In this document: positions 12,801 through 25,200 of the stretch, one piece after another
How the letters are laid out: every line of letters starts with the position of its first letter
Numbering within the stretch: position 1 is the first letter of the stretch
Source of the DNA: Mytilus californianus
Taxonomy: Eukaryota > Mollusca > Bivalvia > Mytilida > Mytilidae
Assembly: GCF_021869535.1 (NCBI RefSeq)
Contig: NW_026262701.1
Span: forward strand, 41,605,278-41,669,277
Direction: 5' to 3'
Length of the DNA: 64,000 bases
Notes under the pieces: generated by a model
Told to the model about the DNA's origin: nothing
The model's database searches: none
Seen by the model: only the letters and a program-made list of their open reading frames with translations
Position numbers and translations under genes: made by a program

Positions 12801-13255
12801 AAGCTTTTGTCCACACAAGGTACAAATGATAGGCAATTGCCTAAGGTTGCCTGGGCCCAAAGTCCCAGGTGGGTAAAGTTACGGAACTTTTTTAATTGAG
12901 GTCCAAAGTTGGGGTAGGGTGACCCTACCACCACCCAATTTAAATTCATAAAAAAGTCCCTACGGCAAAGATTTTGTCCACACTAGGTACAAATGATAGG
13001 CAATTGCCTAAGATTGCCTGGACCCAAAGTCCCAGGTGGGTAAAGTTACGGAACTTTTTTAATTGAGGTCCAAAGTTGGTGTGGGGTGACCCAACCCCCT
13101 CCCTTCTTTAATTCATAAAGTAGTCCCTACGGCAAAGCTTTTGTCCACACTTGGTACAAATGATAGGCAATTGCCTAAGGTTGCCTGGACCTAAAGACCC
13201 AGGTGGGTAAAGTTACGGAACTTTTTTAATTTAGGTCCAAAGTTGGGGTAGGGTG
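9840..13255 (+). repeat. Nested 2.22-kb and 501-bp duplications in the left array
   Basis: About 9840-10585 recurs nearly identically at about 12060-12805. The offset is 2219 bp before the poly-C tract and 2220 bp after it, so the C tract differs by one base. The latter part (12310-12805) then recurs once more with a 501-bp offset (12811 to about 13255). 501 bp is exactly three 167-bp monomers. Confidence 0.85.
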
Positions 13256-14871
13256 ACCCTACCACCACACAAATTTAATTCATAAAAAAATCCCTCCTAT
13301 CTAAGCTTTTGCCCACACTAGGTACATATGATAGGCAATAACTTAAGGTTGCCTTGACCCAAAGACCCAGGTGGGTAAAGTTACGGACTTTTCTTATTGA
13401 GGTCCAAAGTTAGGGTAGGGTGACCAAGCCATAAAAAAGTCCCTACGGCAAAGCTTTTGTCCACACTAGGTACAAATGATAAGCAATTGCCTAAGGTTGC
13501 CTGGACTCAAAGACATAGGTGTGTAAAGTTACGTAACTTTTATAATAGAGGTCCAAAGTTGGGATATGGTGACCGAACACCCTCCTTTCTTTAATTCATA
13601 AAAAAGTCCCTCCGGCAAATTTTTTGCCCACACTAAGTACAAATGATAGGCAATTGCCTAAGGTTGCCTGGATCCAAAGACCCAGGTGGGTAAAGTTACG
13701 GAAGTTCTACAACTGAGGTCCAAAGTTGGGGTATGGTGACTCTACCCCCCACCCCCCCCACCCCACCCCCTACTTCAATTCATAAAAAAAGTCCCTACCG
13801 GCAAAGCTTTTGTCAACACCAGGTACATTTGATAGGCAATTACCTAAGGTTGCCTGGACCCAAAGACCCAGGTGGGTAAAGTATATAACGGAAATTTTTT
13901 AATTGAGGTCGAAAGTTGGGGTATGGTGACCTAATCCCCCTTCTACTTTAATTCATAAAAAAATCACTATGGCAAAGCTTTTGTCCACACAAGGTACAAA
14001 TGATAGGCAATTGCCTAAGGTTGCCTGAACCCAAAGACCAAGGTGGGTAAAGTTACGGAACTCCTACAACTTAGGACCAAAGTTTGTAGACCGTATCTCC
14101 CAACTTGAATTCTTAAAAAATTTCTCACGGCAAAGCATTTTTCCACTCTAGTAACAAATGATATTAATTGCCTAAGGATGCCTGGACTCAAAGAACCCGC
14201 AGGTGGGTAAAGTTCCGGAACTTCTACAACTGATTTCACATTTGGGGTTTGCACACCCTATCACATCTCAAGTTTAATTTTGTCAAAAAATTATTCCAGC
14301 TAAGCGTTTTTCTACACTAGGTACAAATGATAGGCAATTCCCTACGTGTTACCTGGAACAGATGGGCCGGGTGGATAAATTCTTGGAACGTTTGCAACTG
14401 AGGTCCAAAGTTGGGAAATGGAGACCTTTTCCCCTCAAAACTTTAATTCGTCAAAACAATTCTCTACGCGGCAAAGCTTTGACCACATAAGGTACAGATG
14501 AAATTCAATGGCATAAAGTTGCCCGGATTAGATGAACCTGGTGAGTTAATTCACGGAACTACTGCAACTGAGGTTCAAAGTTGGGATAAGGAGATCATTC
14601 CGTCCAAACTTTAATTGTTATAAAATTTCCTACGACAAAGCTTTAATTTTGTCCATACTATGAACAAACGATAGGTAAGGCCTTGAAGTTGCCCGGACCA
14701 GATAGCGGAGGTGGGTAAATTCACCGAATTTCTTCAAATGAGATTCAAAATTAGGGTATGGAGACCCCTCCCCTCCCAATTTTACATGTAACCCTTAACA
14801 GATTCCTATGGCAAAGCTTTTGTCTTTTGCCCAGACCAGATGGCCCATGTCATCAGATGAATAATCTTATG

Positions 14872-15433
14872 AGTAGTATTGTCTGTGGTTTTTTAACCAT
14901 CCACCAAAACCCGTGGTGCTGTAGTTTTCCCATATATGGTCATGCCCCGCCCCTTAATGCCAAATATGGGCATGTCCCACCCCCTAATATTATATATGGG
15001 CATATACCGCCCCCCTTCCCCCAACCTAATGACGTCACCGGAAGTAAGTATATATATATTTTATTCTGGTATCACCTATGTTGAACAGAGGTAAGGAAGA
15101 TGAATCACGACGGATGCATGTTGACCATATTTGGATATGAATATAACAGTATGACTCACGTAGAACCATGCCAAAACTATGAGTCATATCGAATGCACAC
15201 CCGCCATATTTGGTCATGATGCGATCCGACCATTTCGATACAACGAGTCATCAGGATGCAAGATCAGGGCATGACGCACAACATGACACAATACCATTAG
15301 TCACACCAGATGTACGTTGACCGTATTTGGTCTTGTTGTGTAGGTCTGACGAGTCAGACGTCCGTATGAGTAACAAAGTCGACATTGTTGGTACGTTCAT
15401 TATACAAGGGCATGTCTCCCTTATTCGAAAATT
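14872..15433 (+). repeat. Inner inverted-repeat arm, left
   Basis: The outer edge AGTAGTATTGTCTGTG is inverted at 16541-16556 (CACAGACAATACTACT). In between, the arm shares with the right arm the blocks GGCATGTCCC, TAATGACGTCACCGGAAGTA, GAACAGAGGTAAGGAAGATG, GTTCTACGTGAGTC-type sequence and GTCGACATTGTTGGTACGTT. It contains repeated CCATATTTGG/CCAAATATGG and TGACTCA/TGAGTCA motifs. No protein is encoded. Confidence 0.85.
15030..15048 (+). promoter_or_regulatory. CRE plus ETS-like composite motif
   Basis: TGACGTCACCGGAAGTAAG joins a full CREB/ATF palindrome (TGACGTCA) to an ETS-type core (CCGGAAGT). The same 19-mer is present, inverted, at 16286-16304 and 16375-16393. The motif match is seen directly; activity is inference. 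Confidence 0.45.
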
Positions 15434-15877
15434 TAAATTATATAAAATTTTAAAATGCAAAAATCCACACAATTCAAAATTTTATAAAAATTGTTAAAAA
15501 TTTTGAGATGCAAAAAAATCAAAAAATTTAAATTCAAAATTTGAAAAATAGAAAAAAAATAAAAATAAAAAAAAAAAAAGTAATAATTTTTTTTAAAATA
15601 AATAAAAAAAAAAAAAATCAAATAAAAAAAATCAAAATATTTTGAAAATCGAAAAAAAAAAAAATCACTGCATACATAGATCAACCTATCTATAAGAATG
15701 CCTGAAGCAAAACGATGGATGAATTTTACCTTTACGTATCCAGCGGATTTCTTTTATGCTTTTTGAAAATAATAACGGTGGCGCATTAACGATTCAACTT
15801 CACAAAAGCTACATATTTAAAATATAAAATTTTGAATTTTATGGATGTTTGAATTTTTGAATTTTTTATAATTTATA
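15434..15877. other. A/T-rich central loop of the giant palindrome
   Basis: This separates the two inner arms. The first half is strongly A-rich on the plus strand with long poly-A runs (about 15550-15665). The second half includes a short more complex stretch (about 15665-15800). Weak inverted A/T similarity continues inward from the arms. No frame with coding features. Confidence 0.75.
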
Positions 15878-16285
15878 AATTTTCCAATAAGGGAGACATG
15901 ATGCCCTTGTATAATGAACGTACCAACAATGTCGACTTTGTTACTCATACGGATGTCTGCTCGTCAGACCTACACAACAAGACCAAATACGGTCAACGTA
16001 CATCTGGTGTGACTCATGGTATTGTCATGTGGTGCGTCATGCCCTGATCTTGCATGACTCGTGGTATCGAAATGGTCGGATCGCATAATGACCAAAAATG
16101 GCGGGCGTGCATTCCCGATAAAGGTCCGACCCCCCCTCACTCATGGAATTGGCATGGTTCTACGTGAGTCCTACTGTTATATTCATATCCAAATATGGTC
16201 AACATGCATCCGTCGTGATTCATCTTCCTTACCTCTGTTCAACATAGGTGATATCAGAATAAAATGATATATATATACATTTGTA

Positions 16286-16304
16286 CTTACTTCCGGTGAC
16301 GTCA
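16286..16304 (-). promoter_or_regulatory. CRE plus ETS-like composite motif, right arm copy 1
   Basis: Exact inverted copy of the 19-mer at 15030-15048 (reads CTTACTTCCGGTGACGTCA here). Confidence 0.45.
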
Positions 16305-16374
16305 TTAGGTTGGGGGAAAGGGGGGCGGTATATAAACATATCCAAATATGGTCACACATGCATCCGTCATCTTC

Positions 16375-16393
16375 CTTACTTCCGGTGACGTCA
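16375..16393 (-). promoter_or_regulatory. CRE plus ETS-like composite motif, right arm copy 2
   Basis: Second right-arm copy, 89 bp after the first, produced by the local duplication in this arm. Confidence 0.45.
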
Positions 16394-16556
16394 TTAGATC
16401 CGGGGGGGGGGGGGGCGTATACGCCCATATATCATATAACATAAGGGGGGGGGACATGCCCATATTTGGCTTTAAGGGGCGGGGCAAAAACATATTTGGG
16501 ACAACCACAGCAGCACGGGTTGTGGTGGGGGTTAAAAAATCACAGACAATACTACT

Positions 16557-17213
16557 GAAAAATATATATCAAATGAATCTGCAGTTCCATACTGGGAAAA
16601 ATACCAAATTATTATTATTAGCTTCTTTAACAACATGTTTTTCAGTAACTAGAATACTCAGTCAATCCAAGATGCGGGGTTATTAGTCCAGCTTAATGGA
16701 AAGTTCTAGTTAACCTGGTCTAAAGGTTCAGTGTGAGCTTTTTACAATATTTGGCGTCTGTTGTTTGTAGTCCGTAATCGTCCGCCGTCATCATCCATTT
16801 ACTTTTACAAAAGATTTTCCACAAAAATGATCCGCTAATTATGATCTACTTATTAGTTATTGTCGTCAGTTGATTGTTTATATATTGCTGGTTTTTGCAG
16901 ATAAATTTCTATATTTTGTTAAATAATCTAATTTAAAAGTGTAAACAACATTCCCTGTTATTTTATCAACTTTTCAACTATAAATTATGTGTTGTGTGAA
17001 ATGGCTTTCCATACTTTCGGCATCCTGTCAAATAGTTCCTAAAATAACATTTTTTCTAGAATAAACGTATAGACAATGTAAAAACTATGTAAATGATTAC
17101 CTTTCAAGACAAAAGTGCTTCAGTAAATTGATTTTTTCTTGAAAAAGCGGATTTCGTTTTTCTTTTTGTTAAAGGCTTGAGAACTATATTATGTATCAAT
17201 GTATGGTACGCAA
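16557..17213. other. Spacer between inner right arm and right satellite array
   Basis: About 650 bp with no mirror counterpart on the left side, so it is either an insertion in the right arm or a deletion in the left arm. A degenerate segment at about 16752-16830 (GGCGTCTGTTG, GTCCGTAATCGTCCG, TTACTTTTACAAAAGATTTT) resembles the dispersed bivalve repeat seen better at 57615-58400 and 61385-61600. Nothing else recognised. Confidence 0.5.
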
Positions 17214-17219
17214 CTTTTT

Positions 17220-20200
17220 TTATGAATTAAATTAAAAAGGTGACATACCCCCAACTTTGGACCTCAATTAAAAAAGTTCCGTAACTTTACCCACCTGGGT
17301 CTTTGGGTCCAGGACACCTTAGGCAATTGCCTATCATTTGTACCTAGTGTGGACAAAAGCTTTGCCGTAGGGACTTTTTTATGAATTAAAGAAGGGAGGG
17401 GGTTGGGTCACCCTACCCTAACTTTGGACCTCAATTAAAAAAGTTCCGTAACTTTACCCACCTGGGTCTTTGGGTCCAGGCAACCTTAGGCAATTGCCTA
17501 TCATTTGTACCTAGTGTGGACAAAAGCTTTGCCGTAGGGACTTTTTTATGAATTAAAGAAGGGAGGGGGTTGGGTCACCCTACCCTAACTTTGGGCCTCA
17601 ATTAAAAAAGTTCCGTAACTTTACTTACCTGGGTCTTTGGGTCCAGGCAACCTTAGGCAATTGCCTATCATTTGTACCTAGTGTGGACAAAAGCTTTGCC
17701 GTAGGGACTTTTTTATGAATTAAAGAAGGGAGGGGGTTGGGTCACCCTACCCTAACTTTGGACCTCAATTAAAAAAGTTCCGTAACTTTACCCACCTGGG
17801 TCTTTGGGTCCAGGACACCTTAGGCAATTGCCTATCATTTGTACCTAGTGTGGACAAAAGCTTTGCCGTAGGGACTTTTTTATGAATTAAAGAAGGGAGG
17901 GGGTTGGGTCACCCTACCCTAACTTTGGACCTCAATTAAAAAAGTTCCGTAACTTTACCCACCTGGGTCTTTGGGTCCAGGCAACCTTAGGCAATTGCCT
18001 ATCATTTGTACCTAGTGTGGACAAAAGCTTTGCCGTAGGGACTTTTTTATGAATTAAAGAAGGGAGGGGGTTGGGTCACCCTACCCTAACTTTGGGCCTC
18101 AATTAAAAAAGTTCCGTAACTTTACTTACCTGGGTCTTTGGGTCCAGGCAACCTTAGGCAATTGCCTATCATTTGTACCTAGTGTGGACAAAAGCTTTGC
18201 CGTAGGGACTTTTTTATGAATTAAAGAAGGGAGGGGGTTGGGTCACCCTACCCTAACTTTGGACCTCAATTAAAAAAGTTCCGTAACTTTACCCACCTGG
18301 GTCTTTGGGTCCAGGACACCTTAGGCAATTGCCTATCATTTGTACCTAGTGTGGACAAAAGCTTTGCCGTAGGGACTTTTTTATGAATTAAAGAAGGGAG
18401 GGGGTTGGGTCACCCTACCCTAACTTTGGACCTCAATTAAAAAAGTTCCGTAACTTTACCCACCTGGGTCTTTGGGTCCAGGCAACCTTAGGCAATTGCC
18501 TATCATTTGTACCTAGTGTGGACAAAAGCTTTGCCGTAGGGACTTTTTTATGAATTAAAGAAGGGAGGGGGTTGGGTCACCCTACCCTAACTTTGGGCCT
18601 CAATTAAAAAAGTTCCGTAACTTTACTTACCTGGGTCTTTGGGTCCAGGCAACCTTAGGCAATTGCCTATCATTTGTACCTAGTGTGGACAAAAGCTTTG
18701 CCGTAGGGACTTTTTTATGAATTAAAGAAGGGAGGGGGTTGGGTCACCCTACCCTAACTTTGGACCTCAATTAAAAAAGTTCCGTAACTTTACCCACCTG
18801 GGTCTTTGGGTCCAGGACACCTTAGGCAATTGCCTATCATTTGTACCTAGTGTGGACAAAAGCTTTGCCGTAGGGACTTTTTTATGAATTAAAGAAGGGA
18901 GGGGGTTGGGTCACCCTACCCTAACTTTGGACCTCAATTAAAAAAGTTCCGTAACTTTACCCACCTGGGTCTTTGGGTCCAGGCAACCTTAGGCAATTGC
19001 CTATCATTTGTACCTAGTGTGGACAAAAGCTTTGCCGTAGGGACTTTTTTATGAATTAAAGAAGGGAGGGGGTTGGGTCACCCTACCCTAACTTTGGGCC
19101 TCAATTAAAAAAGTTCCGTAACTTTACTTACCTGGGTCTTTGGGTCCAGGCAACCTTAGGCAATTGCCTATCATTTGTACCTAGTGTGGACAAAAGCTTT
19201 GCCGTAGGGACTTTTTTATGAATTAAAGAAGGGAGGGGGTTGGGTCACCCTACCCTAACTTTGGACCTCAATTAAAAAAGTTCCGTAACTTTACCCACCT
19301 GGGTCTTTGGGTCCAGGACACCTTAGGCAATTGCCTATCATTTGTACCTAGTGTGGACAAAAGCTTTGCCGTAGGGACTTTTTTATGAATTAAAGAAGGG
19401 AGGGGGTTGGGTCACCCTACCCTAACTTTGGACCTCAATTAAAAAAGTTCCGTAACTTTACCCACCTGGGTCTTTGGGTCCAGGCAACCTTAGGCAATTG
19501 CCTATCATTTGTACCTAGTGTGGACAAAAGCTTTGCCGTAGGGACTTTTTTATGAATTAAAGAAGGGAGGGGGTTGGGTCACCCTACCCTAACTTTGGGC
19601 CTCAATTAAAAAAGTTCCGTAACTTTACTTACCTGGGTCTTTGGGTCCAGGCAACCTTAGGCAATTGCCTATCATTTGTACCTAGTGTGGACAAAAGCTT
19701 TGCCGTAGGGACTTTTTTATGAATTAAAGAAGGGAGGGGGTTGGGTCACCCTACCCTAACTTTGGACCTCAATTAAAAAAGTTCCGTAACTTTACCCACC
19801 TGGGTCTTTGGGTCCAGGACACCTTAGGCAATTGCCTATCATTTGTACCTAGTGTGGACAAAAGCTTTGCCGTAGGGACTTTTTTATGAATTAAAGAAGG
19901 GAGGGGGTTGGGTCACCCTACCCTAACTTTGGACCTCAATTAAAAAAGTTCCGTAACTTTACCCACCTGGGTCTTTGGGTCCAGGCAACCTTAGGCAATT
20001 GCCTATCATTTGTACCTAGTGTGGACAAAAGCTTTGCCGTAGGGACTTTTTTATGAATTAAAGAAGGGAGGGGGTTGGGTCACCCTACCCTAACTTTGGG
20101 CCTCAATTAAAAAAGTTCCGTAACTTTACTTACCTGGGTCTTTGGGTCCAGGCAACCTTAGGCAATTGCCTATCATTTGTACCTAGTGTGGACAAAAGCT

Positions 20201-22240
20201 TTGCCGTAGGGACTTTTTTATGAATTAAAGAAGGGAGGGGGTTGGGTCACCCTACCCTAACTTTGGACCTCAATTAAAAAAGTTCCGTAACTTTACCCAC
20301 CTGGGTCTTTGGGTCCAGGACACCTTAGGCAATTGCCTATCATTTGTACCTAGTGTGGACAAAAGCTTTGCCGTAGGGACTTTTTTATGAATTAAAGAAG
20401 GGAGGGGGTTGGGTCACCCTACCCTAACTTTGGACCTCAATTAAAAAAGTTCCGTAACTTTACCCACCTGGGTCTTTGGGTCCAGGCAACCTTAGGCAAT
20501 TGCCTATCATTTGTACCTAGTGTGGACAAAAGCTTTGCCGTAGGGACTTTTTTATGAATTAAAGAAGGGAGGGGGTTGGGTCACCCTACCCTAACTTTGG
20601 GCCTCAATTAAAAAAGTTCCGTAACTTTACTTACCTGGGTCTTTGGGTCCAGGCAACCTTAGGCAATTGCCTATCATTTGTACCTAGTGTGGACAAAAGC
20701 TTTGCCGTAGGGACTTTTTTATGAATTAAAGAAGGGAGGGGGTTGGGTCACCCTACCCTAACTTTGGACCTCAATTAAAAAAGTTCCGTAACTTTACCCA
20801 CCTGGGTCTTTGGGTCCAGGACACCTTAGGCAATTGCCTATCATTTGTACCTAGTGTGGACAAAAGCTTTGCCGTAGGGACTTTTTTATGAATTAAAGAA
20901 GGGAGGGGGTTGGGTCACCCTACCCTAACTTTGGACCTCAATTAAAAAAGTTCCGTAACTTTACCCACCTGGGTCTTTGGGTCCAGGCAACCTTAGGCAA
21001 TTGCCTATCATTTGTACCTAGTGTGGACAAAAGCTTTGCCGTAGGGACTTTTTTATGAATTAAAGAAGGGAGGGGGTTGGGTCACCCTACCCTAACTTTG
21101 GGCCTCAATTAAAAAAGTTCCGTAACTTTACTTACCTGGGTCTTTGGGTCCAGGCAACCTTAGGCAATTGCCTATCATTTGTACCTAGTGTGGACAAAAG
21201 CTTTGCCGTAGGGACTTTTTTATGAATTAAAGAAGGGAGGGGGTTGGGTCACCCTACCCTAACTTTGGACCTCAATTAAAAAAGTTCCGTAACTTTACCC
21301 ACCTGGGTCTTTGGGTCCAGGACACCTTAGGCAATTGCCTATCATTTGTACCTAGTGTGGACAAAAGCTTTGCCGTAGGGACTTTTTTATGAATTAAAGA
21401 AGGGAGGGGGTTGGGTCACCCTACCCTAACTTTGGACCTCAATTAAAAAAGTTCCGTAACTTTACCCACCTGGGTCTTTGGGTCCAGGCAACCTTAGGCA
21501 ATTGCCTATCATTTGTACCTAGTGTGGACAAAAGCTTTGCCGTAGGGACTTTTTTATGAATTAAAGAAGGGAGGGGGTTGGGTCACCCTACCCTAACTTT
21601 GGGCCTCAATTAAAAAAGTTCCGTAACTTTACTTACCTGGGTCTTTGGGTCCAGGCAACCTTAGGCAATTGCCTATCATTTGTACCTAGTGTGGACAAAA
21701 GCTTTGCCGTAGGGACTTTTTTATGAATTAAAGAAGGGAGGGGGTTGGGTCACCCTACCCTAACTTTGGACCTCAATTAAAAAAGTTCCGTAACTTTACC
21801 CACCTGGGTCTTTGGGTCCAGGACACCTTAGGCAATTGCCTATCATTTGTACCTAGTGTGGACAAAAGCTTTGCCGTAGGGACTTTTTTATGAATTAAAG
21901 AAGGGAGGGGGTTGGGTCACCCTACCCTAACTTTGGACCTCAATTAAAAAAGTTCCGTAACTTTACCCACCTGGGTCTTTGGGTCCAGGCAACCTTAGGC
22001 AATTGCCTATCATTTGTACCTAGTGTGGACAAAAGCTTTGCCGTAGGGACTTTTTTATGAATTAAAGAAGGGAGGGGGTTGGGTCACCCTACCCTAACTT
22101 TGGGCCTCAATTAAAAAAGTTCCGTAACTTTACTTACCTGGGTCTTTGGGTCCAGGCAACCTTAGGCAATTGCCTATCATTTGTACCTAGTGTGGACAAA
22201 AGCTTTGCCGTAGGGACTTTTTTATGAATTAAAGAAGGGA
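17220..22240 (-). repeat. 501-bp higher-order repeat block (A-B-C trimer), ten copies
   Basis: Three monomer types alternate strictly. A has GGACCTC, CCCACC and CCAGGACACC. B has GGACCTC, CCCACC and CCAGGCAACC. C has GGGCCTC, CTTACC and CCAGGCAACC. The GGACACC mark of type A falls at 17312, 17813 and so on to 21821: ten marks at exact 501-bp spacing. Type A is absent after this block. Confidence 0.92.
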
Positions 22241-25200
22241 GGGGGTTGGGTCACCCTACCCTAACTTTGGACCTCAATTAAAAAAGTTCCGTAACTTTAC
22301 CCACCTGGGTCTTTGGGTCCAGGCAACCTTAGGCAATTGCCTATCATTTGTACCTAGTGTGGACAAAAGCTTTGCCGTAGGGACTTTTTTATGAATTAAA
22401 GAAGGGAGGGGGTTGGGTCACCCTACCCTAACTTTGGACCTCAATTAAAAAAGTTCCGTAACTTTACCCACCTGGGTCTTTGGGTCCAGGCAACCTTAGG
22501 CAATTGCCTATCATTTGTACCTAGTGTGGACAAAAGCTTTGCCGTAGGGACTTTTTTATGAATTAAAGAAGGGAGGGGGTTGGGTCACCCTACCCTAACT
22601 TTGGGCCTCAATTAAAAAAGTTCCGTAACTTTACTTACCTGGGTCTTTGGGTCCAGGCAACCTTAGGCAATTGCCTATCATTTGTACCTAGTGTGGACAA
22701 AAGCTTTGCCGTAGGGACTTTTTTATGAATTAAAGAAGGGAGGGGGTTGGGTCACCCTACCCTAACTTTGGGCCTCAATTAAAAAAGTTCCGTAACTTTA
22801 CCCACCTGGGTCTTTGGGTCCAGGCAACCTTAGGCAATTGCCTATCATTTGTACCTAGTGTGGACAAAAGCTTTGCCGTAGGGACTTTTTTATGAATTAA
22901 AGAAGGGAGGGGGTTGGGTCACCCTACCCTAACTTTGGACCTCAATTAAAAAAGTTCCGTAACTTTACCCACCTGGGTCTTTGGGTCCAGGCAACCTTAG
23001 GCAATTGCCTATCATTTGTACCTAGTGTGGACAAAAGCTTTGCCGTAGGGACTTTTTTATGAATTAAAGAAGGGAGGGGGTTGGGTCACCCTACCCTAAC
23101 TTTGGGCCTCAATTAAAAAAGTTCCGTAACTTTACTTACCTGGGTCTTTGGGTCCAGGCAACCTTAGGCAATTGCCTATCATTTGTACCTAGTGTGGACA
23201 AAAGCTTTGCCGTAGGGACTTTTTTATGAATTAAAGAAGGGAGGGGGTTGGGTCACCCTACCCTAACTTTGGACCTCAATTAAAAAAGTTCCGTAACTTT
23301 ACCCACCTGGGTCTTTGGGTCCAGGCAACCTTAGGCAATTGCCTATCATTTGTACCTAGTGTGGACAAAAGCTTTGCCGTAGGGACTTTTTTATGAATTA
23401 AAGAAGGGAGGGGGTTGGGTCACCCTACCCTAACTTTGGACCTCAATTAAAAAAGTTCCGTAACTTTACCCACCTGGGTCTTTGGGTCCAGGCAACCTTA
23501 GGCAATTGCCTATCATTTGTACCTAGTGTGGACAAAAGCTTTGCCGTAGGGACTTTTTTATGAATTAAAGAAGGGAGGGGGTTGGGTCACCCTACCCTAA
23601 CTTTGGGCCTCAATTAAAAAAGTTCCGTAACTTTACTTACCTGGGTCTTTGGGTCCAGGCAACCTTAGGCAATTGCCTATCATTTGTACCTAGTGTGGAC
23701 AAAAGCTTTGCCGTAGGGACTTTTTTATGAATTAAAGAAGGGAGGGGGTTGGGTCACCCTACCCTAACTTTGGACCTCAATTAAAAAAGTTCCGTAACTT
23801 TACCCACCTGGGTCTTTGGGTCCAGGCAACCTTAGGCAATTGCCTATCATTTGTACCTAGTGTGGACAAAAGCTTTGCCGTAGGGACTTTTTTATGAATT
23901 AAAGAAGGGAGGGGGTTGGGTCACCCTACCCTAACTTTGGACCTCAATTAAAAAAGTTCCGTAACTTTACCCACCTGGGTCTTTGGGTCCAGGCAACCTT
24001 AGGCAATTGCCTATCATTTGTACCTAGTGTGGACAAAAGCTTTGCCGTAGGGACTTTTTTATGAATTAAAGAAGGGAGGGGGTTGGGTCACCCTACCCTA
24101 ACTTTGGGCCTCAATTAAAAAAGTTCCGTAACTTTACTTACCTGGGTCTTTGGGTCCAGGCAACCTTAGGCAATTGCCTATCATTTGTACCTAGTGTGGA
24201 CAAAAGCTTTGCCGTAGGGACTTTTTTATGAATTAAAGAAGGGAGGGGGTTGGGTCACCCTACCCTAACTTTGGACCTCAATTAAAAAAGTTCCGTAACT
24301 TTACCCACCTGGGTCTTTGGGTCCAGGCAACCTTAGGCAATTGCCTATCATTTGTACCTAGTGTGGACAAAAGCTTTGCCGTAGGGACTTTTTTATGAAT
24401 TAAAGAAGGGAGGGGGTTGGGTCACCCTACCCTAACTTTGGACCTCAATTAAAAAAGTTCCGTAACTTTACCCACCTGGGTCTTTGGGTCCAGGCAACCT
24501 TAGGCAATTGCCTATCATTTGTACCTAGTGTGGACAAAAGCTTTGCCGTAGGGACTTTTTTATGAATTAAAGAAGGGAGGGGGTTGGGTCACCCTACCCT
24601 AACTTTGGACCTCAATTAAAAAAGTTCCGTAACTTTACCCACCTGGGTCTTTGGGTCCAGGCAACCTTAGGCAATTGCCTATCATTTGTACCTAGTGTGG
24701 ACAAAAGCTTTGCCGTAGGGACTTTTTTATGAATTAAAGAAGGGAGGGGGTTGGGTCACCCTACCCTAACTTTGGACCTCAATTAAAAAAGTTCCGTAAC
24801 TTTACCCACCTGGGTCTTTGGGTCCAGGCAACCTTAGGCAATTGCCTATCATTTGTACCTAGTGTGGACAAAAGCTTTGCCGTAGGGACTTTTTTATGAA
24901 TTAAAGAAGGGAGGGGGTTGGGTCACCCTACCCTAACTTTGGGCCTCAATTAAAAAAGTTCCGTAACTTTACTTACCTGGGTCTTTGGGTCCAGGCAACC
25001 TTAGGCAATTGCCTATCATTTGTACCTAGTGTGGACAAAAGCTTTGCCGTAGAGACTTTTTTATGAATTAAAGAAGGGAGGGGGTTGGGTCACCCTACCC
25101 TAACTTTGGACCTCAATTAAAAAAGTTCCGTAACTTTACCCACCTGGGTCTTTGGGTCCAGGCAACCTTAGGCAATTGCCTATCATTTGTACCTAGTGTG

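Larger units (their letters stand above)
5993..14850 (+). repeat. Left satellite array, 167-bp family, degenerate, about 53 monomers
   Basis: Tandem copies with the core GATAGGCAATTGCCTAAGG, then TGGACCCAAAGACCCAGGTG, GGTAAAGTTACGGAAC and GAGGTCCAAAGTTGGGGTAG. Spacing is mostly about 167-168 bp, with truncated monomers. Copies differ by substitutions, small indels and variable poly-C tracts. Divergence increases toward the inner end: monomers from about 13900 to 14850 are the most decayed. Short minus-strand frames here (for example 6866-7063 and the identical 7457-7654) are by-products of the repeat, not genes. Confidence 0.95.
15878..16556 (-). repeat. Inner inverted-repeat arm, right
   Basis: Reverse-complement counterpart of 14872-15433, with many substitutions and a few indels. 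It is longer because of an internal partial duplication: 16340-16396 repeats parts of about 16190-16304, including the CArG-like CCAAATATGG and the CRE/ETS 19-mer. It also holds a 14-base G run near 16399 and a G-rich tract near 16445. Confidence 0.85.

Noticed and set aside
15433..15684. 83-codon minus-strand frame rich in Phe and Tyr
   Set aside because: It is the translation of the A-rich loop and has no coding character.
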